A stretch of 64,000 nucleotides of DNA from NCBI RefSeq assembly GCF_901709675.1, contig NC_051087.1, positions 17,229,067 to 17,293,066 of the forward strand, written 5' to 3'. The notes under the pieces are model-generated. The model was not told the DNA's origin and did not search any database. It was given only the letters and a program-made list of their open reading frames with translations. This DNA comes from Syngnathus acus. Lineage: Eukaryota > Chordata > Actinopteri > Syngnathiformes > Syngnathidae. Made by a program: the position numbers and the translations under genes. This document shows, one piece after another, positions 21,077-31,200 of the stretch; position 1 is the first letter of the stretch, and each line of letters begins with the position of its first letter.

Positions 21077-21777
21077 ATGGCTGATTTGCTATCCAATGAA
21101 GTTGGGCATTTGGATGAAGAATCCAAGAAACGTTACAGAGAGAAATTGAACCTTGTTGGCACAACGGATCCGTACCTTTTACCGAGAAGCATGCTAAAAT
21201 CACCTGAGCATTTTGCAACAGCCGACCTGCCTGATCTCTCATATCCAGATATTTATAATTACCTCGTCGATTCACCATCTCCGTACACTGGAAAGGACCT
21301 TAAGGCATACAAGAGTCTGGATGCTTACAAGTATTTTACAGCAGGTTTTGTGCATGATGGGCTGATATGGCAGATTCCAAACAAGAATCGATTTCTTCTC
21401 ATGACCAAGGTAAGGAAAATATCATATTGAAATCTGAGAAATTAATTCCTACAATAAAACATTACATAATTTCCAACTATTCAGTATAGAGCTTATGCAA
21501 CAATTTCTACAAAAATACTTTTTAGAATTCATGCTTGATAATTCCTTTTGGTCTCTTGCTCAAAATGAACCAGGTTTACATTTTCAAGCTAATTTAATGA
21601 ATGATTCATGAGAAAATTTACCAAATGCCAGGTAAAATATGCATAAATGGACAGTAAGAGGTCTAGCCTTGTATATTATATCCAAATTAGGGACTGATAA
21701 TAATATAAGGTATGTCATATTATCTGTTTCAGGTAAAACACTCTCAACGGATGAATGATCCTCCCCTCAGACCTTGA
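21077..21777 (+). pseudogene. ISL2EU second gene: N-terminal exons of YqaJ-type protein
   Basis: Exon 1 (21077-21409) encodes 111 residues including PYTGKDLKAYKSLDAYKYF, the conserved stretch that precedes YqaJ nuclease domains in these transposons. It ends at a clean donor (AAG|GTAAGG). A second exon starts after TTTCAG at 21733 and encodes VKHSQRMNDPPLRP before a TGA where the family continues with Trp. The nuclease catalytic region is missing. The product probably acted with the transposase; its role in transposition is not established to my knowledge. Confidence 0.7.
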
Positions 21778-21892
21778 CTAGACTGTGCCAAGTTCTTGTG
21801 GCTCTTTGGACAAGCTAATCAAATAACGGTCGTTTGTGTCGGCCTGTCATCGTGTCTCGTTGGTCTTTTAAACAGACATACAATAGCGAAAG

Positions 21893-22072
21893 ATGGTCAG
21901 ATCCTGTGCTGCCACTGTACCTCCCACTGAGGATATGTTGGTTTGTAAATCCGAGAACTGCAGCATCAAAGCATTCCACATGAAATGTCTTGGCATAAAA
22001 CGAGTCCCACAACGATGGTTTTGCCCTAACTGTAAGAAGTTGGAAATAAAACAGAAAAAGTTGTTTCTGTAA
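21893..22072 (+). pseudogene. ISL2EU second gene: C-terminal PHD finger
   Basis: This 59-codon frame contains CKSENCSIKAFHMKCLG and RWFCPNCKK. The Cys/His spacing (C-x4-C, H-x2-C, C-x2-C) fits the second half of a PHD zinc finger, which typically reads histone tails. The first half is decayed upstream. It lies where the C-terminus of the YqaJ-type gene would be, after an internal deletion. Confidence 0.65.
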
Positions 22073-22119
22073 GATTCTTTCCAGGTATTTATTACAGAAA
22101 AAATATGGATGCAACATCA

Positions 22120-22966
22120 TTACTCAAATGGTACAATTGGGTCGGATAAATTTGTAAGTGCGCATGACACTTGTACAATTTTATCTAATGTAGTGAAACC
22201 ACTGTCATCAGATGACAATAAAGAGATGGGTATGATATTTTCCATCATGGTATACTTTTGTCTTGCGAGTCCAATAACTCTCTCTACATGGATACGGACA
22301 GCAGCTAATCCTCTGGTGCCCTCAACATCTAGTGGATTAAGCTGTTTTTTACCTTTAGTAAAAGCTGGTATCTCGAGGTTGGCCTGGTGCAAACCAATAG
22401 AATCACCGACATCGAATCCCCTGTCAGCCAAGATCAGATCGCCTGGCAGTAGATGGGTCAGAAAATCGCTTTGTTCGACAACAAACTTGTCACTGGCACA
22501 ACCACCCCAGCCCTTGGAGATAAACGATATGGTACCTTGTGGAGTAATGCCAATCAGATATTTCATTGTATTGTGAGACTTGTAGTTTGAATAAGTTTGG
22601 GCCCGGGCTTTCAGATCACTCGGCCGCTCGATGAATATCTCGAAACAATCAATGACGCATGCCCACTTGCTGAATTTAGAACGAAAGGACATTGGTCAGT
22701 CTAAGCTGCTCACGCTCAGGCCAAACCACTAGGGTTGGAAGCAGTATACTATGCATGACATGGATTACATTTCTGAAACTCCTGGAAATACTAGCAGTGG
22801 AAACATCATATGTGTAAGCCAAGTACTGAAGGCGCAGATTCAGCCTCAGTCTGAGTAATGTCACAAGAAATTGACTAAAAAGACTCAACTTCATATTTTG
22901 ACTAAGATGAGGTGCAATAAAATTAAACGTTGTCATCATAATCATGTATGATGGCAGACCAGTCAA
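22120..22966 (-). pseudogene. ISL2EU transposase, HTH and DDE domain
   Basis: Two overlapping frames (22676-22966 and 22120-22692) form the transposase core. The first has TGLPSYMIMMTTF and SISRSFRNVIHVMH (helix-turn-helix region). The second is DDE_Tnp_4-like: [42 protein letters not shown] and [10 protein letters not shown]. The three acidic residues of the DDE triad (Asp in VIDC, Asp in LADRG, Glu in HVERV) are all present. A frameshift at the overlap and a solo LTR just upstream inactivate it. Confidence 0.8.
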
Positions 22967-22974
22967 AAACGTTA

Positions 22975-23401
22975 TGTTAGGGTTTGCAGAATATCTTCAT
23001 CGTATGATTATGTTGGAATGTAACCTGTAATAATTTACCTAGCTTGTCCTGTCTTAACAAAAGTAGTAGACCAACGTGCTAAGATCTTTTCACCTGATTG
23101 ACTAGCTGCAGAGGAAGCAATCAAAGTTGCTTTGTTTACACAAAGTCGTAAAAGGCCCCCTGCTATGCTTTGATCAGCAGGGGAGCGGCTTCACCCCATC
23201 CTGTGTTCCCACACCCCCACTTTCAACCCCACTCTGTTTCTCCCAATAAATATGTACCTGATGAGGCCTGAGTCAGACTTCATTCGACCATCGCTGTAAG
23301 CACAGCGACGAGTGAACTCTCCGCCTGCAGGTGTCTCAAACGACTAACTTGTCTCCAGTGTGGTTCTTGCAAAATAAGTTAGAGTGAGCACTACCCTAAC
23401 A
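22975..23401 (+). mobile_element. Solo LTR, 427 bp, with 5-bp target duplication
   Basis: It starts tgttaggg and ends ccctaaca, giving TG...CA ends inside a short inverted repeat. The 5-bp duplication cgtta flanks it (22970-22974 and 23402-23406). A polyadenylation signal aataaa lies at about 23246 on the plus strand. It interrupts the transposase coding sequence between DDKVTC and TGLPSY. The internal region was presumably lost by LTR-LTR recombination. The family is unknown. Confidence 0.8.
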
Positions 23402-23406
23402 CGTTA

Positions 23407-23830
23407 CTTTGTCATCATTACCCTTGAAAGATTCTTCATTCCATGTACAGCGTTTCAAACTGTCCTTCAGTTCATCAAGTTCTGCACGCAGATTTTTACA
23501 CTCTGCAGTGAGGGAATCCATTGCTTCCCCAGTGATATCCGTCTGTGTGGCAGTAGTCACCATGCCTTCTTTTCGAATCTCAGCGTGCACCACATCTTCA
23601 CCAGCGGGTAGTTAATCATTTTCACAAGGGACAGACTGGGAAATATTGACAAGTGCTGCTGCTGCTGCCAATGCCCTCTCGCGGTCTCTCTTGCGCTGCT
23701 TGAGATTTTGTCTTCTCTCAAAGATCTTCAATGAACAATTGAGTTTTCGTTTGTGAGGTGACTGGGTATGCTCAAATATACTTGGCACATAGTCTGGGGA
23801 TAGTGGATCTTCGCTTTTTGCACCTGAAAC
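23407..23830 (-). pseudogene. ISL2EU transposase, spacer/coiled-coil exon
   Basis: On the minus strand it encodes a basic stretch (RKRDRERALAAAAALVN) and then TATQTDITGE, LTAECKNLRAELDELKDSLK (predicted coiled coil) and WNEESFKGNDDKVTC. The latter leads directly into TGLPSY once the solo LTR is ignored. A frameshift lies between the two parts. Confidence 0.6.
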
Positions 23831-23904
23831 AATTAAACAATCACATTATTCATAATGACTACCATAAATAATTAAGCACGTTGTTGAAGGGGATATAAAA
23901 TTAA

Positions 23905-24212
23905 TTTAAGATTAAAGTCCCAATGATCGTCACACACACACCTGGGTGTGGTGAAATTTGTCCTCTGCATTTAACCCATCCCCGTGTGATTTTAATCCAT
24001 CCCCTGGGGGAGAGGGGAGCAGTGAGCAGCAGCGGTGCCGCGCTCGGGAATCAGTTGGTGATCTAACCCCCCAATTCCAACCCTTAATGCTGAGTGCCAA
24101 GCAGGGAGGCAATGGGTCCCATTTTTATAGTCTTTGGTATGACCCGGCCGGGGTTTGAACCCACAACCTTCCAGTCTCAGGGCGGACACTCTACCACTAG
24201 GCCACTGAGCTG
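23905..24212 (-). mobile_element. tRNA-derived SINE, copy 2
   Basis: Same family and orientation as copy 1 at 18451, with no difference seen over about 300 bp. A short atata on both sides may be its target duplication. It sits in an intron of the ISL2EU transposase gene. Confidence 0.9.
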
Positions 24213-24823
24213 ATATACCCAGTTCAATTTGTTTCGTAATGGCATTTCATAACTTGACATATTAAAAAACTGAATAGAATGAAATCATTCAGATACTGTA
24301 CCTGTCTGTTCAAGTTGCTACCATTTTTATTTTTTGTTTATTTTTGCATGATGCCTCAATCTGATTGGCTTGAAAACTTAACCAATAAAAATTTTAACCT
24401 TGTGCCAATGGCTTGAAAACTTTATCAATGTAGATTTTACCTTGTGCCAAATGAAGTAACAAAAAGCCTCTTGTTCAAAAATGCTTCATTAAAAAACAAA
24501 TTGTTTCACAAGGTTCATAATAATTTTTTTTTAAATTTCCTAATGCATTCACTCATGAGAATTAATTGTTCAATTCCAATATGAAGTTCAATATTTACAT
24601 TGATAAAGTTTTCAAGCCAATCAGATGAAGCATCATGAAAAAATAAACAAAAAATTAAAAACGGAGGGGGGGGTGAACTGAAGAAATCATCCCATTCCCT
24701 GCCTTGCTGCTCTTGCTGCCTTTCTAAAAATGCACCCAGCATTTTCAACAATCATATTTGTATCATCCCATATTGTATTATTTCACATTTTGTGAAACAA
24801 ATCAGGGGTGAATAGTTTGTTTA

Positions 24824-25006
24824 CATACCTGATATGAAGTGCTCATTGGATATCCTTGTGTAAATCGTAGGTTTCCATCGTTCACGACGAATCGCCGCGA
24901 TCCATTTATCGCGTTTTTGGATGTTTGCCGGAAATCTATAGAAGCTAAGATTTGGTTTATCGCCTCGTCTATTGGTACATCCAACAGCACAGCAGGTTTC
25001 CGGCAT
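24824..25006 (-). pseudogene. ISL2EU transposase, THAP-domain exon
   Basis: The ATG at 25006 opens MPETCCAVGCTNRRG, then FYRFPANIQKRDKWIAAIRR and RISNEHFISG, before a good donor (CAG|GTATGT). This is a THAP zinc-finger, the DNA-binding N-terminus of P-element-like and ISL2EU-type transposases. The third ligand of the C2CH site, normally Cys in RICSEHF, is Ser (TCC) here, so zinc binding is probably impaired. Confidence 0.8.
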
Positions 25007-25135
25007 TTTCAAGCTCAAATAGCAGCAGATGTAACAAGAAAGCGTGTGTGAGTCGTTGACCGGCACTGAAATGTTGACCGGCAAGATGGCCGCCAAGCTA
25101 ATGGGCGCGGCTGATGACGTCAGCTGCAAAGCCTC

Positions 25136-26125
25136 TATTACAGCTGCAAGTCGCTTGGGGTATGTCTCTATCAGTTTTGCACATCGAGAGACTGGAATTC
25201 TTGCCCATTCTTCCTTGCAAAACAGCTCGAGCTCAGTGAGGTTGGATTGAGAGCGTTTGTGAACAGCAGTCTTCAGCTCTTTCCACAGATTCTCGATTGG
25301 ATTCAGGTCTGGACTTTGACTTGGCCATTCTAACACCTGGATACGTCTATTTGTGAACCATTCCATTGTAGATTTGGCTTTATGTTTTGGATCATTGTCC
25401 TGTTGGAAGATAAATCTCCGTCCCAGTCTCAGGTCTTTTGCAGACTCCAACAGGTTTTCTTCCAGAATGGTCCTGTATTTGGCTCCATCCATCTTCCCAT
25501 CAATTTTAGCCATCTTCCCTGTCCCTGCTGAAGAAAAGCAGGCCCAAACCATGATGCTGCCACCACCATGTTTGACAGTGGGGATGGTGTGTTCAGGGTG
25601 ATGAGCTGTGTTGTTTTTACGCCAAACACATCGTTTTGCATTGTGGCCAAAAAGTTTGATTTTGGTTTCATCTGACCAGAGCACCTTCTTCCACATGTTT
25701 GGTGTGTCTCCCAGGTGGCTTGTGGCAAACTTTAAACGAGACTTTTTATGGATATCTTTGAGAAATGGCTTTCTTCTTGCCACTCTTCCATAAAGGCCAG
25801 ATTTGTGCAGTGCACGACTGATTGTTGTCCTATGGACAGACTCTCCCACCTCAGCTGTAGTTATCTGCAGTTCATCCAGAGTGATCATGGGCCTCTTGGC
25901 TGCACCTCTGATCAGTCTTCTCCTTGTTTGAGATGAAAGTTTGGAGGGACGACCGGGTCTTGGTAGATTTGCAGTGGTCTGATACTCCTTCCATTTCAAT
26001 ATAATTGCTTGCACAGTGCTCCTTGAGATGTTTAAAGCTTGGGAAATCTTTTTGTATCCAAATCTGGGTTTAAATTTCTCCACAACAGTATCTCAGACCT
26101 GCCTGGTGTGTTCCTTTGTCTTCAT
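25136..26125 (-). pseudogene. Tc1 transposase (one nonsense codon; 3' end displaced)
   Basis: The start is at 26125 (MKTKEHTRQV). Codon 11 is TGA where CGA (Arg) is expected, a CpG-type transition. From then on the frame is open: HTH DNA-binding domains (KISQALNISRSTVQAII, RRTISRAL-like region), GRPSKLS linker, and the DD34E core with LWSDETKI, GGGSIMVWACFS, FQQDNDPKHKA and SPDLNPIENLW. It reads to KRLAAVIEA, where the ISL2EU-like element interrupts it. The last few codons (GGATKY-type) lie on the far side at about 20890-20932. Confidence 0.9.
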
Positions 26126-26555
26126 GGTTCTCTCTGCACTTTAAGCAGAACCCTGAGACTATCAAAGAGCAGGTGCATTTATACGGAGACTTGATTACAC
26201 ACAGGTGCATTCTATTTATCATCATCAGTCATTTAGGACAACATTGGATCATTCAAAGATTGTCACTGAACTTCTGGAGTGAGTTTGCTGCACTGAAAGT
26301 AAAGGGGCCGAATAATATTGCACGCCCCACTTTTCAGTTTTTTATTTGTTAAAAAAGTTTAAATTATCCAATAAATTTCGTTCCACTTCACGATTGTGTC
26401 CCACTTGTTGATTCTTGACAAAACATTACAATTTTATATCTTTATGTTTGAAGCCTGAAATGTGGCGAAATGTTGAAAGGTTCAAGGGGGCCGAATACTT
26501 TCGCAAGGCACTGTATATATATATATATATATATATGTATGTACATACGTACATA

Positions 26556-27200
26556 CAGTCAAACCTCGGTTTTCGAACGTCCCGGTTCTCGAACAAATCG
26601 GAATTCGAACAAAAAATGTGAGATTCTTTTGCTTCTTTTGTCGGACAAAATTCGGAGGTCGAACCTCGCGAGATGAGCCGAAAGGACCCGAGAAAATCTG
26701 ACTGCGCGGCCCGAATGCCGACTGACTCCGTTCGTTATTGTAGTTTCGTTACTTTGAGGATTGTATTAACCCCTAATCATGCCTCCAAAGAAAGCAAGTG
26801 GGAGCAGTAAAGTCATCCTAAAACACAAAGACGCTCTTAAAAATATGCGACAGTGAGCACCTGGCGCGCTGCGGTTGCGCGATTGGACCAAATTAAGCTC
26901 CCTGCGCACTGAGGTCCACTTAAATTTTGGAAAGTACATCAGGACTTTAAATATATTTTTTAAATTTCAGCAACGGCTCTGTCACAATAATGCGACCAGC
27001 GCGGTGCAGTTGCGCGGTCGGCGGCGCGCTACGGTTGCGACTTCGGCGGTGCACTGCAGTTGCGCGATAGGACAAAAATGCGCAAATGAAAAAATGCTTA
27101 AAAAAGGTGGTTTTTTTTAGTCTTGGAACGGATTAAAATTGTTTCCATTATTTGAAAGGGGAAAAATAGATTCGGAATTCGATTGATATACTTCTCGAAC
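26556..27200 (+). mobile_element. Tigger/pogo-like non-autonomous element
   Basis: The terminus cagtcaaacctcggttttcg is of pogo/Tigger type. A short frame at 26779-26856 begins MPPKKASGSSK, the usual start of Tigger transposases, and stops after 25 codons. The interior has repeated gcggtgca/gttgcgc motifs. The right end is decayed near 27200. Confidence 0.6.
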
Positions 27201-27441
27201 CGCAACATCACGTTACTTTCTAAATCCACATGCTTGTAAAAGTAAAAACGTAGCTTTGTGTTTTTTTGTTTCGATGTGCTCCTTTAATGTTCCTAGTTAT
27301 TTTTTCGTACAACTTAATTTGTTCCCAGGGCATTTTACCTTTTCCCCATAATTTTCCAGGTTTCTTTCATGACTGGAAAATTGGTCAATCAATGCAATAA
27401 GAAAGGAACAAATACAAGTAAGTCGATTCATTCAAGGATAC

Positions 27442-27614
27442 GTAACAATCACATGCAGGCGATCATTGGAGTGGTGATGATAGAAAATGAAGAGCAACCC
27501 AAAGCCGAAAACAGCCATGATGTGGGCAGTCAGAGAAAGGAGGAAGAGGAAGAAGTATCTGTAATTCCTCTTGCCGATGCAGTTATTAACCCAAGGACAG
27601 TGGTGGTCAAATTC
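27442..27614 (-). CDS. zdhhc5: zdhhc5-like palmitoyltransferase, coding exon 4 (DHHC)
   Basis: This exon encodes residues 149-206. It opens with the catalytic motif: [14 protein letters not shown], with DHHC at 151-154; Cys154 would carry the acyl intermediate. TM3 follows ([20 protein letters not shown]). The C-terminal loop [14 protein letters not shown] is the least conserved part. The acceptor is TTCTACAG and the donor TTAC|GTATCC. The exon starts in phase 0 and ends in phase 2. All catalytic and zinc-binding residues expected in this exon are present. Confidence 0.97.
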
Positions 27615-27939
27615 CTGTAGAACCAAAGAAAACATCTCTGAGATCAAGCCCAAGAAATCACGGACGTTTGACAGTAATCTATGTAAAAATGAGGCAGATA
27701 TAGAAAAAAGAACTCTATGTATTATATGACAGTTAGATCCCGAGTAACGACTGCAAGGTTCAGGGGCGATATTAGGATCAGAAGTTTAGGGTTGCTACAC
27801 ACAGGTTTATGGGTGGTAGAGGGGGGCCAAGGATCTATGTGTGGGGTTTGTGGTCTTTTTATTTTATTGTGTGAAGACTGAGGCGTGTTACTTTAATTCT
27901 GATTCTCTGAAGCATTCACACGTGTGTTTTTCTGATTCC

Positions 27940-27972
<33 letters not shown>

Positions 27973-28200
27973 ACACACTTTTTTGTCCTCCCAATACTCC
28001 CACATAGTATATCCGATTCACACCATTCCAAATTCATACTCCACACATTCATGCTTAGCCTTAGATTCAACTTTATTCATCCTTCTGGTGCCAGTAACTG
28101 AATCTGATTCTTATTCTTATTATTATTATTATTGCTTATTACACTCACTTTTTTGTCCGATTCACACCGTTCCAATTTCAACATACTCCACACATAAATC
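27940..28200. repeat. (ATT)n runs with duplicated unique segment
   Basis: Two (ATT)n runs (about 27940-27970 and 28110-28135) are each followed by a similar segment containing cacacttttttgtc, ccgattcacacc and catactccacaca. This is a local imperfect tandem duplication of about 165 bp. Confidence 0.7.
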
Positions 28201-28204
28201 CCCT

Positions 28205-31200
28205 CCGTGAGTCGTCACCTTATCGTGGTGGAAGGGTTTGCGTGTCCTAATGATCCTAGGAGCCAAGTTGTCCGAGGCTTTATGCCCCTGGCAGGGTCAC
28301 CCATGGAAAAAGGGTCCTAGGTGAGGGGCCAGACAAAGCACGGCTCACAAAAACCCCTTATGAGGAATACTACAATTGGATTTTGTTTTCCCTCGCATGC
28401 GGGTCACCGGGGCCCCCCTCTGGAGCCAGGCCTAGAGTTGGGGCTCGAAGGTGAGCATCTGGCACAGCCCGGAAAGGAAACGTAGGTCACCTTTCCCATG
28501 GGCTCACCACCTGTGGCAGGGGCCAAAGCGGTCGGGTGCTAAGTGAGCTGGGCGGTGACCAAGGGCGGTCCGATTGCTCTCTGGCAGAAAAGGAGCCCGA
28601 GCTGGTGTGCGAGGCAGAAAAGTTCCGACTCGGCATAGTCGGACACAGTTCGGGTTCTGGTACAAGTCTTCTTGAGAGGCGCTGGAATCTCTGGAGTTGC
28701 CCACGGTGAGAGGCGTCGGGCAGGTCTGGGCATATTTAAAGCCCCCCAACTGGGCGCCTGCACATCAGGGTTAACCCTGGTAAACGCGAGGGCAGCCTCC
28801 CTCCGCCTTCAGGTGAGGGGACGGGTCCTGACTGTTGTTTCTGTCTATGCACCAAACGGCAGCTCAGAGTACTTTTTAGAGTCCTTGGAGGAAGTGCTGG
28901 AAAGCACAATACCGTTCTGCTGTTCTATTATTGGACTTCTGTGCTCGACATAGATTGTCCACAATGAACACCATGTTCAAGCATAAGGATGTCCATGTGT
29001 GCACTTGGCACCAGGACAACCAAGGCCGCACTTCGATGATTGACTTGATTGTAGTCGTGTCATCGGATTTGTGGCCGCATGTTTTGGACACTTGAGTTTA
29101 GACCAGGGGTGGGCAAACTTTTTGACTTGCGGGCCGAATAGGGTTCTAAATTTTGACCGGGGGGCCGAACCAGGAGCAGATGGATGTAGTGTTTGTGTGA
29201 AGTAATATAAATTGCATAAAAGGTTTTTATTTTTAGTAGATACTAAAGCATGGATATTAAAAAAAAGCTTTTTGAAAACAAATGCATTTATTAACAGCAT
29301 TAAAAAAATATTTCACCAAAAAACTACTATCAGTGATTCTTATTAAATACGACACTGTTATGATGAATAACATTTTCCATCACTTCAGCGCCTGCAGGTC
29401 AGATTTATGAAATATGTTTATCTAATGAGGCGAAATCACATCCAACGGCAAACATTCTGACCAAATACATCATCTTGAAGAATCAGTGAAAGAATACATC
29501 TAAATAAAGTAATAAAGAAATCAATAGTATTGTTGGTTTCCCTTTTTGGCTAGTGCATCATAGTCTGGAGTAAAATTTGTTGTGGTAATTTTTAGGATAG
29601 AGCCGAAGTGTCGGTCCGTTAACCTAGATCTGTGACGGGCTTTGTTGACGTTCATGTGGCTGAACGTCTTCTCACACACGTAGGTCGAGCCAAATTGTCC
29701 ACTCTTTTTTAACATTCGGCACTCACTGTCCACCTTTCTTTTCTTCGGGCCACTCATTTTAATGGAAGGATTCCAGGGGAAGGTTTGTGGGTGGCATTAG
29801 CGTAAAACTGTATCTGAAAACTCAGCGCGCGAATTACGAGAATATTGACGTCACAGCCTACACTCGAAATTCGGCACTGATAGATGAAATTACTACGTAC
29901 TACTGAGTACGCACGCACACGCACTTGTGAGTGTGCACCGAGCTTTCTGACACGGCTCCCGGGAGTAAATGCGCGGGCGGGCGCTTCCCCATCTACTGGG
30001 GAAACATAGTAATTGCAGGGAAAATGACCCAAAAAAAAATTAATACAATTTATTCAGGTTTGGCGGGCCGGATTAAACGGCCCCGTGGGCCGGATGTGGC
30101 CCGCGGGCCGTAGTTTGCCCACCCCTGGTTTAGACACTTGAGCTGTCAACTGAACACCACCTGGTGGTGGGTTGGCTCCGATGGTGGGGGAAGATACCGG
30201 TCCGACCTGGCAGACCCAAACGTACTATGAGGGTTTGCTGGGAAGGTCTGGCAGAATCCTCTGTCAGAAAGAGCTTCAACTCCCACCTCCGGCAGGGCTT
30301 TTCCTACGTCCCGGAAGAGGCGGGGGACATTGAGTCAGAATGGACCATGTTCCGTGCCTCCATTGTTGAGGAAGCTGACCAGAATTGTGGCCATAAGGTG
30401 GTCGGTGCCTGTCGTGGCGGCAACCCCTGAATCTGCTTGTGGACACCGGCGGTAAGGGATGCCATCAAGCTGAATAAAGAGTCCTATCAGCCCGATAGGG
30501 CTGTGGGACTCCGGAGGCAACCGACAGGAGTGGCCGAACCGGATAGTCAAGCGGAACACGGCTTCAGCGGTTGCTGAGGCAAAAACCCGGGCATGGGAGG
30601 AGTTTGGCAAACCCATGGAGAATGACCTCCGGACGGCTTTGAGGAGATTCTGGTCCACCATCCGGCGTCTCAGGAGGCGGAAACAGTGCACCGTCTACAC
30701 TGTTTACAGTGGAGATGGCGTGCTGCTGACCTCGACTCGGGACGTCGTGAGTCGGTGGGGAGAATACTTCGAAGACCTCTTCAAATCCACGATACACCTT
30801 CCATTGTGGAAGCAGGGCCTGGAAACTCTGAGGTTGACTCTCCAATCTCTGGGGTCGAAGTCACAGAGGTAGTTAAGAAACTCCTCGGGGCAAGGCCCCG
30901 CGGGTAGATGAAATCCACCTGGCGTTCTTAAAGGCGCTGGATGTTGTGGGGTTGTCCTGGCTGACATGCCTCTACAACATTGCGTGGACATTGGGGTTGG
31001 TGCTTCTGGATTTGCAGACTAGGGTGGTGGTCTCCCTTTTTAAGAAGGAGGACCAGAGGGTGTGTTCCAACTACAGAGTAGTCACACTCCTCAGCCTCCA
31101 TGGTTAGGTCTATTCAGGGGTGCTGGAGAGAAGGGTTCGTCGGGAGGTCGAATCTCAAAATCAGGAGGAGCAGTGTGGTTTTCATCCAGGCTGTGGAACA

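Larger units (their letters stand above)
20935..25135. mobile_element. ISL2EU-like transposon (THAP/DDE_4 + YqaJ/PHD)
   Basis: Terminal repeats gaggctttgcag (20935) and ctgcaaagcctc (to 25135) match inverted, with a TA on each side that could be a 2-bp target duplication. Both ends also carry a gccgccatcttgccgg-like block. Two genes converge: a plus-strand gene with the N-terminus of a YqaJ-type protein and a C-terminal PHD finger, and a minus-strand gene with THAP, spacer and DDE exons. That pairing is what I recall for ISL2EU (IS4EU) transposons. The YqaJ core is deleted, and a solo LTR and a SINE interrupt it. Confidence 0.8.
20684..26513 (-). mobile_element. Tc1/mariner element containing an ISL2EU-like transposon
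   Basis: Terminal repeats start cagtgccttgcgaaagtatt at 20684 and end in the inverse at 26513, flanked by TA within TA microsatellites. Without the insert at 20935-25135 the element is about 1.63 kb, the usual Tc1 size. It carries a transposase gene on the minus strand that is intact apart from one nonsense codon and the insertion near its end. It lies in zdhhc5 intron 4. Confidence 0.95.

Noticed and set aside
24821-26083. A domesticated Tc1-THAP host gene
   Set aside because: The join coincides with the ISL2EU terminal repeat, the Tc1 part lacks its start, and a zinc ligand is missing; chance read-through of a nested insertion is simpler.
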